From Nitrososphaerota archaeon (lineage in GTDB: Archaea > Thermoproteota > Nitrososphaeria > Conexivisphaerales > DTJL01), in the NCBI GenBank assembly GCA_021324115.1, contig JAJPJS010000008.1, positions 270,160 through 334,159 of the forward strand: DNA of 64,000 nt, written 5' to 3'. Each line of letters opens with the position of its first letter. Within the stretch, counting starts at the first letter, position 1. The notes under the pieces are model-generated. The model ran no database searches. It had not been told where the DNA came from and was given only the letters and a program-made list of their open reading frames with translations. Of the stretch, positions 1-9,754 are shown piece after piece. A program made the translations under genes and the position numbers.

Positions 1-482
1 GCAAGAATTATCAGAAAGGCAAGGGGCATCGCAGCCCAGATTCCCACTATCGTCAGAGAGTACAGCTGGAGCGATGGCCCTAACCAGTTCACCTGAGGAA
101 GGCCAACAGCCTGAAGAATCGGGTCGATGGGTCCGTATCCCGGGTTGAAAAGGGTGGCCCAGACGAGCGCACTGGCGGTAAACGGTATCATGTAGGGGAG
201 GTACGCGATGAGAGAAATCGCCCTCTTACCCCTCCTCCTGCTGTCCACGAGTATTGCAAACGCCATCCCGATCAGGACAGAAAACACCGCAGAGCCAACG
301 GAAAACACGAGCGTATTGTAAAGCACCCTCGCAAAGTCAGTCAGCTGGAAGAGCCTGACGTAGGAACCCAGGTCGCTGCTCGGCGCCGAGAGATATATCG
401 AAATCCCCAGTGGTACCAGCGCAAAGAATACCAGGTATACTACCGCGGGGATGTAGAATATCCTCCTGGAAAGACCTTCCAT
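1..482 (-). CDS. Carbohydrate ABC transporter permease (MalF/UgpA-like), cut by window edge
   Basis: Reading the minus strand from an ATG at 482 gives an open frame to the window edge. It begins MEGLSRRIFYIPAVV and contains hydrophobic helices typical of the first four or five transmembrane segments of a binding-protein-dependent sugar permease. The cytoplasmic EAA loop that contacts the ATPase would lie beyond the window, so it cannot be checked. It follows the solute-binding protein and ATPase genes on the same strand with about 30 nt of spacing, so it is the third gene of that operon; a second permease is expected outside the window. The substrate is inferred to be a sugar or polyol from the family, not shown. 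Confidence 0.85.
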   Translation of the reverse strand, partial: MEGLSRRIFYIPAVVYLVFFALVPLGISIYLSAPSSDLGSYVRLFQLTDFARVLYNTLVFSVGSAVFSVLIGMAFAILVDSRRRGKRAISLIAYLPYMIPFTASALVWATLFNPGYGPIDPILQAVGLPQVNWLGPSLQLYSLTIVGIWAAMPLAFLIIL

Positions 483-512
483 CAGGTTTGATTTAAACAA
501 ATCACTTCACTC

Positions 513-1571
513 TCAATCAAGTATGTGAACCCCGCCTTTCTGCACATCGAATGAAACCTTCTGTCCAGTCTTCAGACCCGACGCATCGAACACGATCGAC
601 CTGAGCTCAATATCACCCACCTTCAGGTAGACGATCGTTTCCCTTCCTGCATACTCGAAATCCGTGATCGTTGCCTCGTTCGGTCCGGAGCCTATCGATA
701 TGTTCTCTGGCCTTATCCCCACCCTATGTTCCCCTTCGGCCACTCCGTCCATATGGAGCTGAATCGGGGAGGAGGTACCGTTGCTGAACTTCATATTCAG
801 GACATTCAGCGGAGGGCTGCCTATGAAGGTCGCCGTGAATTCGTCCGCCGGAGAGGAGTATATCTCCTTGGGTGCACCCACCTGGTGTATCACACCATTG
901 CCCATCACGGCGACCCTGTCGGATATCGAGAGGGCTTCGGACTGGTCGTGGGTGACGTATATCGTGGTTATCCCGAACTCCCTCTGAACTTCCTTCAGGA
1001 ACTTCCTTGCCGAGAACCTGAGCTGTGCATCCAGGTTCGAAAAGGGTTCATCGAGCAGGAACACGTCGGGGTGCTTGATCAGCGCCCTGGCCAGGGCAAC
1101 CCTCTGCTGCTGTCCCCCTGAAATCTGCCCCGGCTTTCTGTCAAGCGTTTCACCTATGCCGAGCCTTTTCGCCATCTCCTCCGCCTCACTCATCGCTTCC
1201 TGCTTCTTCACCCCCTTGACGATGAGTGGGGACATTATGTTCTCTATCACGGTCTTGTTGGGATACAGGGCATAGTCCTGAAACACCATCCCGATGTTTC
1301 TTTTTGCAGGACCCAGCCTGTCAACCATGTTTGACCCGATGTACACGTGCCCGGAATCCTGCACCTCAAGGCCGGCTATTATTCTCAGCAGTGTGGTCTT
1401 TCCCGACCCTGAGGGCCCGACCAGCGAAAACAGCTCTCCGTCCTGGATTTTCAGGTTCACGTCGTTAAAAACGGTCAGCCTTCCGAACTTCTTTGAAACA
1501 TTCTCCAGTCTAACCCCGGTCGGCTGACCGCCGGTATCTGATGAATTAGAAAAAACTGATGAAGAGGACAC
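513..1571 (-). CDS. ABC transporter ATP-binding protein, sugar type (MalK/UgpC-like)
   Basis: A 352-residue ATPase that would energise the neighbouring sugar importer at the inner face of the membrane. Walker A GPSGSGKTT lies at about residues 52-60, the Q-loop at VFQDYALYP, the signature SGGQQQRVALARAL near 150, Walker B FLLDEP and the switch histidine in VTHDQSEAL. The last ~100 residues form the TOBE/OB region (HRVGIRPENI) that marks the MalK/UgpC branch. The start is a GTG at 1571, 7 nt after the stop of the solute-binding protein gene, so the genes are cotranscribed. The Ser-rich first 18 residues are not part of the domain and the start could be slightly different. Confidence 0.93.
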   Translation of the reverse strand: MSSSSVFSNSSDTGGQPTGVRLENVSKKFGRLTVFNDVNLKIQDGELFSLVGPSGSGKTTLLRIIAGLEVQDSGHVYIGSNMVDRLGPAKRNIGMVFQDYALYPNKTVIENIMSPLIVKGVKKQEAMSEAEEMAKRLGIGETLDRKPGQISGGQQQRVALARALIKHPDVFLLDEPFSNLDAQLRFSARKFLKEVQREFGITTIYVTHDQSEALSISDRVAVMGNGVIHQVGAPKEIYSSPADEFTATFIGSPPLNVLNMKFSNGTSSPIQLHMDGVAEGEHRVGIRPENISIGSGPNEATITDFEYAGRETIVYLKVGDIELRSIVFDASGLKTGQKVSFDVQKGGVHILD

Positions 1572-1578
1572 CCTTGAT

Positions 1579-2994
1579 TCAACCTACGGCTTTGATCCAT
1601 GCTGCCGCTGCCGTGTTGAGCACAGTCTGCGCCGCGGAAGTGCTGTTCGTGTTACCGGTCAGGAATCCATAGATCGGTACGTTAAAGGCAGGAATCAGTG
1701 TCGAGGAAGTTATCGGCAGGTTTGGAGGGTTCGCCCATCCTACACTGGCTGTGTTGAATACTTCCTGTATCACGTTCCTTGCAGACTGTGGAATAGAGGA
1801 GTTGGCTTCCAGCAGGGCAACCGCAGCCTTCGAAATCGGAAACTCACCCGCCTGGTAGTATATCTTTGCGTTTACGGATGGGGAGATCAGGTACTGGATG
1901 AATTCGGCTGCCAGAGCCTTGTTGTTCGAATACTGGTTTATTGCGTAGAAGTCTGTGCCAGTCTCCGCATAGCCTCCTGGGAGGGTGGTCACGCCTATCT
2001 GTGAAGATACATTTCTAGAGGTGAGAAGGGCCGTTGCATCTGCTGTGAACATCAGCGCACCTATCGCCTGTCCTGAAAGAAGAGGTGCGTACACGGTTCC
2101 GTAGTTCACCACCGTTCCCGCGGGCTGTGGGTCATACTGCATCAGATTATACATCATCTGAAGCGCCTGAACGCCTGAGGTTCCGTTGAATGATGGAGCG
2201 GGAATCCCGTTGGAACCGGCGAAACCGTTGAACATGATGTTCCAGTTGAGGAGACCGCCCTGCGGATGACCATCGCTTATGGATGGGTCGTTCTGATAGT
2301 AGTATCCGAATATTGCCGGGTAGGTGTCGATGATGTCGTGAGACTCCGAGCCGTCAACCACGATTCCATACTTTACGGTGTGTGTCTGAGTCACGAGGAA
2401 GTTGTCAACGTCAAGGACCTGCTGCCAGTTGCTCCATGGCGGGGCCATACTGAATCCGTATTCCCTCTGGAACGCGGCATTCAGTGTTGGGTCGTGCAGA
2501 AGCGTGGAGTTGTAGAATATCGTGAATGTGGAGGAGTCGTACGGAATACCGATAAGTTCATTCGTACCGTTCGGCTCCGCATAGTAACCTCCGAAGTTGA
2601 GCTGTGGCGCAGGAATATCAGAAGCATTGAGGTTGATCAGACCCTGCAGGTTTGTCACATATGGTGCAAACCCGAGTGCACTCGTGGAGGTGAATGTTAT
2701 GATGTCATACGTTGATGACTGGGCCTTCAGAGACGTCAGCTCGGTCGTTGTGTAGCTGCTGAAACCCTGAGCGATTATATTGATCTTGACATTTTTGTGA
2801 GTGGCTTCAAATGAATTGGCGGCAGACTGCAGCCATGCATTTGACGGGTCGGTGAAGGTGATTACGTTAAGAGTCACAGTGGGGGTAGGTTTGGTCAGAA
2901 GTGTGTATCCATATATGCCCAACGCCGCTACTACAATCACGACGACAACAATCAGCGCGACTGCCATTCTTCCAATAGCTCTTTTTCGTGTCAT
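1579..2994 (-). CDS. Extracellular solute-binding protein of sugar ABC transporter
   Basis: A 471-residue lipid- or membrane-anchored receptor expected outside the cell membrane. Basic MTRKRAIGR is followed by a long hydrophobic segment (about residues 10-34) and a Thr/Pro linker, the usual archaeal anchor. The body has family 1 features (FEATHKNVKINIIAQGF, late GVTTLPGGYAETGTDFYAINQYS) and several N-glycosylation sequons (NGT, NST). It is the first gene of the transporter operon. Upstream there is a TATA-like GTATTATACC about 35 nt before the ATG and a perfect 12-bp palindrome farther upstream. Family assignment is firm; ligand unknown. Confidence 0.9.
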   Translation of the reverse strand: MTRKRAIGRMAVALIVVVVIVVAALGIYGYTLLTKPTPTVTLNVITFTDPSNAWLQSAANSFEATHKNVKINIIAQGFSSYTTTELTSLKAQSSTYDIITFTSTSALGFAPYVTNLQGLINLNASDIPAPQLNFGGYYAEPNGTNELIGIPYDSSTFTIFYNSTLLHDPTLNAAFQREYGFSMAPPWSNWQQVLDVDNFLVTQTHTVKYGIVVDGSESHDIIDTYPAIFGYYYQNDPSISDGHPQGGLLNWNIMFNGFAGSNGIPAPSFNGTSGVQALQMMYNLMQYDPQPAGTVVNYGTVYAPLLSGQAIGALMFTADATALLTSRNVSSQIGVTTLPGGYAETGTDFYAINQYSNNKALAAEFIQYLISPSVNAKIYYQAGEFPISKAAVALLEANSSIPQSARNVIQEVFNTASVGWANPPNLPITSSTLIPAFNVPIYGFLTGNTNSTSAAQTVLNTAAAAWIKAVG

Positions 2995-3051
2995 ATCATG
3001 TCGTCCAACATACTAGCTTCGAATGGGGTATAATACATTATCTGTTCAGAC

Positions 3052-3063
3052 ATGAATATTCAT
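3052..3063. promoter_or_regulatory. 12-bp palindrome upstream of sugar transporter operon
   Basis: ATGAATATTCAT is a perfect palindrome. It lies about 16 nt upstream of the TATA-like sequence of the solute-binding protein gene (minus strand, box near 3027-3037). The position suits an activator or repressor site, but a 12-bp AT-rich palindrome can occur by chance. Confidence 0.3.
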
Positions 3064-3131
3064 CGCGTCGTGCCGTCAAATATCCCCGATCAAACGCTGT
3101 GAGACAGCCGAATTTGCAGAATTTTCTGGCC

Positions 3132-4301
3132 TCAGTACAACCTTTCGAATGCAAACTTCGTCTTTCTCTTCAAACTTTCGCTGTTCATCTTTCTTGCCAG
3201 GGCGATGCTCTTGATTTTGAGTGAATCTCTCTTTCCCTGATCATCCAGCAGATCTAGAATTGTGTAGGCGAATTTCTGCGGGTCAGAGGGGGTAACCATT
3301 AATGCTACTTCGCTGTAGAGTTCTCGAAGTGCGGGTATGTCTGATAGTACACATGGTAGGCCGGTTGCCATTGCCTGCAGGACTGCGTTACTGAATCCTT
3401 CTCTTCTTGATGGGAACACGAATATCTTTGAAGAACAAAGAAGTTCCCTCACCCTCTCCGGGTCATCGATGTACCCAGTGAATGTAACATTTTCCTCCAA
3501 CCCGAGTGCCTTTACCATGGTACGAATCTTCTCCCAGTAGTTTTCACTATCGTAGGATCCCACAACAGCCAGCGAAGCGTCATGCTTGGCCTCCGAGACA
3601 ATCTTCCATGCCTGAATCAGTGTCTCGATTCCTTTGTGTTTGTTAATACGCCCAACATATATCGCATCAAATGTCGGCGTGAGATTGTCACAGTCGAACC
3701 AGAACTCTTCAACAGCACGACCAACGACATACACTCTTGGCGTCCTCAGGATTGTTTGGGCATACTCAGCCACTGTGCGGCTCGATGTAATGCAGGCTCG
3801 TGAGGTCCTGCAGGCGAATCTTCTCAGAAAATGAAACACCATGAACCTGACAGTGGAGCGAAATTCCTTGCGTGCGACTATCCTGTCTCTTACCAATTCG
3901 ACCATCGTCCTGTTGTCAAATCGCCTCATCCAGTCATCGAGTACACCGATTGCTACCTTCCTACGGCTTATAGCTCCAGCAATGTAAGCCGGAATCAGGG
4001 ATTCTTCGAAATCCACGTTGAAGACGTAAATTGCGTCGGACCTTGTCTTTATCACGCTTAATAGAGTCGATGCGGTGAATCTCATCAATCGGAGACTACC
4101 ATCCCTCACCTTGGTTACGTTCAACCCTGGATAATCTGCATCAATAGTGGTGGAGGATTTAGCAAGCAAAGTGACTTTCAAACCCAAATCGCACAGCCCT
4201 TTTGCAAGGGACAGACACGAACGTTCCGCCCCGTACAATTCTGGAGATAGAGGGGAGAACATCACAAAGGTTATCCTTTGGATCTTGCTTGACAGACCCA
4301 T
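3132..4301 (-). CDS. Family 4 glycosyltransferase
   Basis: A 389-residue GT-B fold glycosyltransferase that would transfer a nucleotide-activated sugar in surface glycan synthesis at the cytoplasmic face. The N-terminal domain has the acceptor-side motif ELYGAERSCLSLAKGL; the C-terminal domain carries DAIYVGRINKHKGIETLI and the donor-binding E-x7-E stretch RREGFSNAVLQAMATGLPCV, both diagnostic of GT4. The ATG follows the TGA of the upstream GT2 gene with no gap, so the two are translationally coupled. Donor and acceptor cannot be inferred. Confidence 0.92.
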   Translation of the reverse strand: MGLSSKIQRITFVMFSPLSPELYGAERSCLSLAKGLCDLGLKVTLLAKSSTTIDADYPGLNVTKVRDGSLRLMRFTASTLLSVIKTRSDAIYVFNVDFEESLIPAYIAGAISRRKVAIGVLDDWMRRFDNRTMVELVRDRIVARKEFRSTVRFMVFHFLRRFACRTSRACITSSRTVAEYAQTILRTPRVYVVGRAVEEFWFDCDNLTPTFDAIYVGRINKHKGIETLIQAWKIVSEAKHDASLAVVGSYDSENYWEKIRTMVKALGLEENVTFTGYIDDPERVRELLCSSKIFVFPSRREGFSNAVLQAMATGLPCVLSDIPALRELYSEVALMVTPSDPQKFAYTILDLLDDQGKRDSLKIKSIALARKMNSESLKRKTKFAFERLY

Positions 4302-5291
4302 TCAACCCTTTTGCAGGTTGTCGTGTCGGCTAGGACTATCGCCGTGTTCATATGGAATATAGTAATCTTTCACATAAGGATCAAAATTTATATTGAATTT
4401 ATCGTGGTAACATTCATGAAAGCGGTATGATGCTTTGGCAAGCAGGTAAATCCCCAGCTGCTGGATATTCATTCCCGTATCGTCGAAAAACGACCTGCGG
4501 TCAAGTCTCAGCAGCTCCCTGTACCGTATGTACCTTAACTTGAGTTTTTGAATTGGTTGCTCCCTCTCTTGATGCTGGTTGGGCGATCGAAGAAGATTGA
4601 ATACTGTAAAGGAGTACGCGCCAATCTTTGCAGCGCGCGCCCATAAATCCCAGTCTTCGGCATACTGGAGGTTGCGCCAGCCTCCGAGCTCTATAACCAA
4701 TGAGCGGGGCACAATCGTGATATTCTGGAGTCCCCGTATGTCCTTCTCCATACCAGAGATAACCAGTAGCAACTTACCCTCGCATCGTGCATGGTAGAAG
4801 TGCAGAATTTCTTTTAAGCTATCCAGATATGTTTCATCCATATCAAGATTCGAAATGATGTAATCCCCCTGACTGTTTTCAAAAGAAATTTCCCGTCCTT
4901 TTCCTCTTGAGCTTTTCGCACGGATCAGTTTTATTTTTCCTGCCCGGGAGTACTCTGTAAGCACACCGAATGAGCCATCTTTGCTGAAATTATCAACAAC
5001 GACAACCTCGAAATTCTCGTCTATTTGGGAGAGTATGCTGTCCAGGGAGGCTCTGACCGTCTCCACATTGTTATAATGGGTAATGCAGATGCTGTATTTT
5101 TTCGTCTGATCTGTTGCTCGATTCGGCGAATCTGTCTTGTGTTCGTAGCTTGTGTTGATAGAATTTTTTACGGGGCCAACTGAGGTTTTGGCCTCTTCCA
5201 GCATCCCGGCTAATCTCAAACATAATTCAACCTGTGGTACTTTGCTCTTTGGGAAGCCAAAATAGACAACATTTAAAGCCTTTCCAGACAA
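4302..5291 (-). CDS. Family 2 glycosyltransferase
   Basis: A 329-residue GT-A glycosyltransferase. The domain starts at about residue 68 with YSICITHYNNVETVRASLDSI, followed by VVVVDNFSKDG, the metal-binding DxD as NLDMDETY and the acceptor/base motif YAEDWDLWARA. The first ~65 residues do not belong to the domain; the given start is a TTG at 5291, and an ATG about 30 codons in is an alternative. It shares a coupled junction with the downstream GT4, so the pair likely adds successive sugars to the same surface glycan. Confidence 0.85.
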   Translation of the reverse strand: MSGKALNVVYFGFPKSKVPQVELCLRLAGMLEEAKTSVGPVKNSINTSYEHKTDSPNRATDQTKKYSICITHYNNVETVRASLDSILSQIDENFEVVVVDNFSKDGSFGVLTEYSRAGKIKLIRAKSSRGKGREISFENSQGDYIISNLDMDETYLDSLKEILHFYHARCEGKLLLVISGMEKDIRGLQNITIVPRSLVIELGGWRNLQYAEDWDLWARAAKIGAYSFTVFNLLRSPNQHQEREQPIQKLKLRYIRYRELLRLDRRSFFDDTGMNIQQLGIYLLAKASYRFHECYHDKFNINFDPYVKDYYIPYEHGDSPSRHDNLQKG

Positions 5292-5343
5292 GTTGAATGT
5301 TATTACACAAACCTTGCCTTGGTCGGCATCAGCAGATAAAATA

Positions 5344-6318
5344 TCAGACCTTCACATCCAGTATTTCTTCGAGTATATCGGTCAGTGTTATCATTCCTGC
5401 CACATCTCCATCCTTCATCACCAGCGACATGGTTATCCCGGTCCTTTCCATGTCCTCCATCGCCTTTGACACATAATCATCGAAACTCACCCTGGGGGGC
5501 TCCAAGATGTACTCGGTTATCCTGTCAGAATACCTTCCAGCAGCCAGCGCAGGAGCTATGGAGTTGAATGTGATTGCACCCAGGAATGCATGATTCGTGG
5601 CATCGTAGACCGGCAGGTTTGCATGCAGCGACCTCCCCATTATTGCCACAGCTTCGCCGACGGTCGCATTGGGGTTCACCGTTACCAGCTTCTTTACCGG
5701 TGTCGCCACATACCCGACTTTGACCTTTGACGAGGAAAGTGCAGACTTCAAAAATCTCCTGGAACCAGGTGTCACATGCCCCGACCTTTCAAGAAGCATA
5801 AGAAATGCTTCGAATTCGCTGACAAGCTGAGAGTCTCTGTGTGCTGGCTTTCCAACCAGCCTGCTTGAAAGCCTGCTTGCAAGCGAAGCGAGTGGAGCCG
5901 TAATCGGGGAAAGTACCTTCAACAGGATATAGGAGCTGGGAGCCAGAAATATCGCCATCCTTGTTGCATGCTCCACACCGATGGCCTTGGGAAACAGGTA
6001 AAGAAAGATCATTATTCCGAGGGAGCCCAGTATTGCACTGTAAATCCATCCAATCACTCCAAAGTCGCCAGAGAATATCAGACCTGTGGTGCTTGCAAGC
6101 ACGACATTCGAGAAGGTGTCGACGAAGGTGGTTGCGCTTATGAGCCTTGTCCTGTCGCTGATTATCCTGAGTGCTCTGCTTGCACGCTGGTTGCCAGCAT
6201 TCAAGGCTGCCATCAGAGACGTAGAACGTGCCGTCAGGTAGGTCGCTTCCACGAGGGAAACCCAGAAAGAGAAGACAATGGATAGGCCAAGAAACAGGTA
6301 TACCAGCAGATAGTCCAA
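5344..6318 (-). CDS. DUF21 (CNNM/CorC-like) membrane protein with CBS pair
   Basis: A 324-residue protein of the CNNM/CorC (hemolysin C-related) family, often linked to divalent cation, particularly magnesium, transport. An N-terminal DUF21 module has three to four hydrophobic helices (residues 1-150, including LGLSIVFSFWVSLVEATYL and LYLFPKAIGVEHA). It is followed by two CBS domains (about 190-324; VTVNPNATVGEAVAIM and GDVAGMITLTDILEEIL). The C-terminal CorC_HlyC domain common in bacteria is absent, as in many archaeal members. Start TTG at 6318. It stands alone; the next gene upstream is about 350 nt away. Confidence 0.85.
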   Translation of the reverse strand: MDYLLVYLFLGLSIVFSFWVSLVEATYLTARSTSLMAALNAGNQRASRALRIISDRTRLISATTFVDTFSNVVLASTTGLIFSGDFGVIGWIYSAILGSLGIMIFLYLFPKAIGVEHATRMAIFLAPSSYILLKVLSPITAPLASLASRLSSRLVGKPAHRDSQLVSEFEAFLMLLERSGHVTPGSRRFLKSALSSSKVKVGYVATPVKKLVTVNPNATVGEAVAIMGRSLHANLPVYDATNHAFLGAITFNSIAPALAAGRYSDRITEYILEPPRVSFDDYVSKAMEDMERTGITMSLVMKDGDVAGMITLTDILEEILDVKV

Positions 6319-6666
6319 CTTTGATATACCTTTTACCAGCCCACTTTTAAATGAATCACCGCTCCGTCTCTTCTCGTTTTCCCCCGCACGACTTTATTCC
6401 AGCACGCCGAGTTTGCGGTAGGCAGGCAGCCTGATTCATGCAAAGAACTGGTAACTCGATATTTTCGGTGAAAGTCAGATGCAAACAAGTCAGTCTGAAA
6501 ACGGAGTTTGCATAATCAATCCAACGAGACATCCCCGGGTTACTTCGCAGCTCATCAGGTTAACAAAAGAGATCTTGAATATCACATGTTCCGCGATTAT
6601 ATCCACCGATTTGACGCAACCTACTGCTCGGTTCCGATTGCTGCTCAATATCCCAAGACTATGAAA
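6319..6666. other. Intergenic region without recognised gene
   Basis: Between the DUF21 gene and the HMA protein gene. The first ~60 nt must hold the DUF21 promoter. Open frames on the plus strand here run on antisense through copA and show no protein family features. I see no RNA gene or clear repeat. Confidence 0.5.
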
Positions 6667-6909
6667 TCAGCTCCTCTCTCTAATTGCCTTGTATCCTGTT
6701 CTTTTCACTTCGTCTTCGATCTTTTCGGGCCCCGTGACAGAGGGATCGAAATAGATGTAGATCTCGTTGAGTATCGGATTGGTCCTTACATCCTCAACTC
6801 CGTTCATCTTATCCAGCCTCTTTTTGATCGCCTTCGTACAGGTCACGCAGCTGAAATCGATTATCTTGTACTTCACCTTCTCAGTCCTTCTTTCTTCAGG
6901 TTGTGTCAT
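6667..6909 (-). CDS. Heavy-metal-associated (HMA) domain protein, copper chaperone-like
   Basis: An 80-residue single-domain ferredoxin-fold metal-binding protein. The CxxC site is FSCVTC at about residues 19-24, replacing the usual GMTCxxC, followed by [16 protein letters not shown] and the C-terminal KRTGYKA typical of CopZ-like chaperones. Its ATG overlaps the copA stop (ATGA), so it is translated from the copA transcript and probably delivers Cu(I) to CopA, which itself lacks an HMA domain. That role is inferred from context. Confidence 0.85.
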   Translation of the reverse strand: MTQPEERRTEKVKYKIIDFSCVTCTKAIKKRLDKMNGVEDVRTNPILNEIYIYFDPSVTGPEKIEDEVKRTGYKAIRERS

Positions 6910-8969
6910 TGTATCACCACCCTGTTGAGCAGTAGAGAGTTGCCGACAACTGTCACCGAGCTGAGCGCCATCGCGACCCCGGCAAGTATTGGGTTGAGCA
7001 GCCCAAACGCCGCCACAGGTATGAGCACCGTGTTGTATGCAAATGCCCAGAATAAGTTTTGCCTGATCTTTCTCATCGTAGCCCGGCTCAAACGAATGGC
7101 CCCCAGCACATCTCTGAGGTCATCTTTTATCAGCACTATGCCAGCGGTTTCAATCGCTATGTCGGTTCCGCTCCCTATGGCGATACCGAGGTCCGCCTCA
7201 GCAAGTGCAGGAGCGTCATTTATTCCGTCACCCACCATCGCGACTCTGCGGCCGGATTCCTTCAATTTCTTCACCACCTCGGCCTTCTGTGCCGGCATGA
7301 CCTCTGCGATCACCTCTTCGATGCCGGCCTGCTTCGCGATGGCATTCGCGGTCGCCGGATTATCACCTGTAAGAAGCACCACCTTCATCCCAAGCTTCTT
7401 CAACTGGCTGACAACTTCTGAGGCATGCGGCTTCAGGGTGTCTGCGACCGCTATGACCCCTTCAACATTACCTTCAACGATGAGAAACATTGCGGTCTTC
7501 CCTTCAGACTCAAGCCTGGAAACCTGTTCTTCCACGGCCTCGATAGAAGCACCGGAATCCTGGGCCAGTCTTCTGTTCCCGAATATTATCTTTCGTGCCC
7601 CGACGATCGCCTTCACGCCTCTTCCCGGTATGGCTTCGAAATCATGGGGCTCTTCAACCGGAACATTCAGTTCCCCGGCTTTCCTGAGTAGGGCCCTGCT
7701 CAGCGGATGCTCCGACCCCTTTTCGGCAGATGCGGCGAGGCTGATCAGCTTCTTTTCGTCCAGATCTCCCAGGACCATCACGTCAGTCACGGACGGCTCA
7801 CCCACCGTCAGGGTTCCCGTCTTGTCAAAAACAACCGTGTCCACTTTGTACGCCCGCTCCAGGTTTTCCCCGCCCTTCACTAGGATCCCCTTCTGAGCAC
7901 CCTTTCCTGTTCCCACGACGATGGCCGCTGGCGTGGCCAGTCCAAGTGCGCACGGGCACGCTATTATCAGAACCGCTACGAAGGCGGTGAAGCCGAAAAG
8001 AAAAGGCCTCCCTCCAACCAGCCACCAGCCAAGAAGGCTGAGCACGGCCACCGAAACCACCAGCGGAACAAAGTATGAAGATATTCTGTCGGCCAGCCTT
8101 TCAACCGGTGCCTGGGCGGCCTGCGCCTCCTCCACCAGCTGTATTATCTGTGAAAGCGTCGTATCCGAACCAACCTTTGTGGCCCTGACCGTAAGAAGCC
8201 CGGTCTGATTGTAGGTTCCTCCGAACACCTCGCTTCCCACCCCCTTTTCAACAGGCATGCTCTCACCCGTGAGCATCTTTTCGTCCACGGTGGACGCCCC
8301 ATCTACAACCACACCATCCGTAGCTATCTTTTCCCCCGGACGGACCCTGAACAGGTCATTCACCTTCAGTTCCTCCACGCCCACCTCGATTTCCTTCCCA
8401 TCAGCCACTAGCCTCGCCGTGGATGGTTTCAGGCTGAGGAGTTTCCTGACGGAATCGGAAGCCCTTCCCCTCATCGTGTGCTCCAGAAGTTTGCCAAGGA
8501 GTATGAAGCCTATAATCAGCGTAGAAGCATCATAGTAGGTACCCTGAGGCAGAAGGCGGGGGGCAAACGTCACTATGGTGCTGTACAGCCACGCCGCGGA
8601 AGTACCTACAGCGATCAGCGAATCCATGTTGGCAGACCTGGCCTTGATCGAATGCCAAGTGCCCTTGTAGAACATCCAGCCAGCTCCAAACTGGACCGGG
8701 GTTGCCAGAATGAACAGTAGCAGGTCCTTCGGCAACACGACAAAAATCGGAGATGTCGATGCCAGAAACCAAGTGATCAAAAGTGTGGGAATCCCCAGGA
8801 CAAAGCTCAGCGCTGTCCTGATCCGGAGAAGTCTGATCTCCCTCGCGGGTGCGATGAATGTCTGAAGGCAGGTGTCGCTGCAGAAGTAGTACTTCACCCC
8901 TCTGACTTCTGCGGTAAGAGCATCAGGCCCTTCCTCAACGAACATTCCGCATACAGGATCCTTAGCCAT
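6906..8969 (-). CDS. copA: Copper-exporting P1B-type ATPase with N-terminal YHS/TRASH domain
   Basis: A 687-residue Cu(I) efflux pump of the cell membrane. Residues 1-40 form a YHS/TRASH-type metal domain (DPVCGM and FCSDTC) in place of HMA repeats. The ATPase core shows TGES at about 234, the transmembrane metal site CPC at 338-340, the phosphorylated Asp in DKTGT at about 382, the HP motif in SEHPLSRAL and the hinge [10 protein letters not shown]. The late-membrane motifs YN (AFAYNTVL) and SSVTVVGNS match the Cu(I)-specific P1B-1 class. It is followed by the overlapping HMA gene and preceded by the Lrp-TRASH regulator on the same strand. Confidence 0.95.
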   Translation of the reverse strand: MAKDPVCGMFVEEGPDALTAEVRGVKYYFCSDTCLQTFIAPAREIRLLRIRTALSFVLGIPTLLITWFLASTSPIFVVLPKDLLLFILATPVQFGAGWMFYKGTWHSIKARSANMDSLIAVGTSAAWLYSTIVTFAPRLLPQGTYYDASTLIIGFILLGKLLEHTMRGRASDSVRKLLSLKPSTARLVADGKEIEVGVEELKVNDLFRVRPGEKIATDGVVVDGASTVDEKMLTGESMPVEKGVGSEVFGGTYNQTGLLTVRATKVGSDTTLSQIIQLVEEAQAAQAPVERLADRISSYFVPLVVSVAVLSLLGWWLVGGRPFLFGFTAFVAVLIIACPCALGLATPAAIVVGTGKGAQKGILVKGGENLERAYKVDTVVFDKTGTLTVGEPSVTDVMVLGDLDEKKLISLAASAEKGSEHPLSRALLRKAGELNVPVEEPHDFEAIPGRGVKAIVGARKIIFGNRRLAQDSGASIEAVEEQVSRLESEGKTAMFLIVEGNVEGVIAVADTLKPHASEVVSQLKKLGMKVVLLTGDNPATANAIAKQAGIEEVIAEVMPAQKAEVVKKLKESGRRVAMVGDGINDAPALAEADLGIAIGSGTDIAIETAGIVLIKDDLRDVLGAIRLSRATMRKIRQNLFWAFAYNTVLIPVAAFGLLNPILAGVAMALSSVTVVGNSLLLNRVVIQ

Positions 8970-9057
8970 GGCTCATCGCGCTCCCAGCATATCTATCCGC
9001 CCGGTAATGGCTGGTTTTCATATGCCGCCACCTTTTCGCATGATCGCCCTACTTCCT

Positions 9058-9070
9058 GATATATCATAAA
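9058..9070 (-). promoter_or_regulatory. TATA-like box upstream of copA
   Basis: On the minus strand this reads TTTATGATATATC. It lies directly downstream of the 9079-9092 operator-like sequence and about 90 nt before the copA ATG, which would leave a leader of some 65 nt. An alternative box near 9015-9025 (CATATGAAAA) is closer to the ATG. Assignment is tentative. Confidence 0.35.
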
Positions 9071-9078
9071 CTAGCGGC

Positions 9079-9092
9079 TTTACAAACGTTAA
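9079..9092 (-). promoter_or_regulatory. Operator-like sequence upstream of copA
   Basis: On the minus strand it reads TTAACGTTTGTAAA, overlapping the stop codon of the regulator gene. It matches the perfect inverted repeat TTAACGATTGTTAA at 9755-9768 at 12 of 14 positions. Both sites flank the regulator gene and precede copper-locus transcription units, so they are the best candidates for binding by the Lrp-TRASH protein. Function is inferred. Confidence 0.5.
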
Positions 9093-9721
9093 TGCATTTT
9101 TTCGTTTTTCAGCATTTCTATCCTCGTACCAAACTTGTTGATGAACTCCCTCCTGCATGTCTTGCAGCAGAAGTAGTGATACGAGGGCCCCACCTTCAGA
9201 TTGTATGGCTTCTCCGATGTTATATCCCCCTTGCAGTAATCACACTTCATCCTGATGGGAATCCCCACAGGCACCTTCGGCAGAGAGATTTCATCCTTTA
9301 CAATCTTCATTATGACCTGGGTATAGACAACGTCAACCCCCTCCATCTTTTCCAGCTTCTCCGAAATGAGGCTCTCCATATGGTTCGAATCTTCACATCT
9401 AATTCTGAGAACAAGGTTTTCTTTCCCGGTAGTGAAATACGCTCCTACAACTTCCTTCATCGAAGATATCTCTCTCATTGCCTCTTTCGTACCGGAACCC
9501 GAAAGTCTCAGCGCCACGAATGCGCTTACCTCATTGCCTCCGATTTCAGGGTTAAGCAGGGGAATGAATCCCCTTATTGTCCCTGACTTCAACATGCGCG
9601 CAATACGGTATGAGACGGTTGGAGTGCTCAAGCCGGTTTCCTTGGCTATCTCCCTCATGGATTTTCTTCCATCCTTGTAGAGCGCCTTCAGGATCTTCAC
9701 ATCCATCGCATCGATTTTCAA
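9089..9721 (-). CDS. Lrp/AsnC-type regulator with C-terminal TRASH metal-sensing domain
   Basis: A 210-residue one-component regulator. Residues 1-60 are an AsnC-type winged helix (MDVKILKALYKDGRKSMREIA, LSTPTVSYRIARMLKSG); residues 65-145 are an Lrp ligand-binding-like ferredoxin fold; residues about 157-205 are a TRASH domain with Cys pairs CDYC and CCKTC. This architecture is known for the copper-responsive regulator of the Sulfolobales cop locus, and position next to copA supports the same role. The given start is TTG at 9721 with an ATG five codons in; a box-like CTTTTAG about 26 nt upstream agrees with leaderless initiation at the TTG. Confidence 0.9.
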   Translation of the reverse strand: MKIDAMDVKILKALYKDGRKSMREIAKETGLSTPTVSYRIARMLKSGTIRGFIPLLNPEIGGNEVSAFVALRLSGSGTKEAMREISSMKEVVGAYFTTGKENLVLRIRCEDSNHMESLISEKLEKMEGVDVVYTQVIMKIVKDEISLPKVPVGIPIRMKCDYCKGDITSEKPYNLKVGPSYHYFCCKTCRREFINKFGTRIEMLKNEKMH

Positions 9722-9754
9722 CCTGGCCCGAGCGGGAACAGGACACTAAAAGAC

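Noticed and set aside
6508-7896. Long plus-strand frame antisense to the HMA and copA genes (462 codons)
   Set aside because: It is a shadow of the strongly conserved copA gene; low-complexity Ser/Pro-rich translation with no domain.
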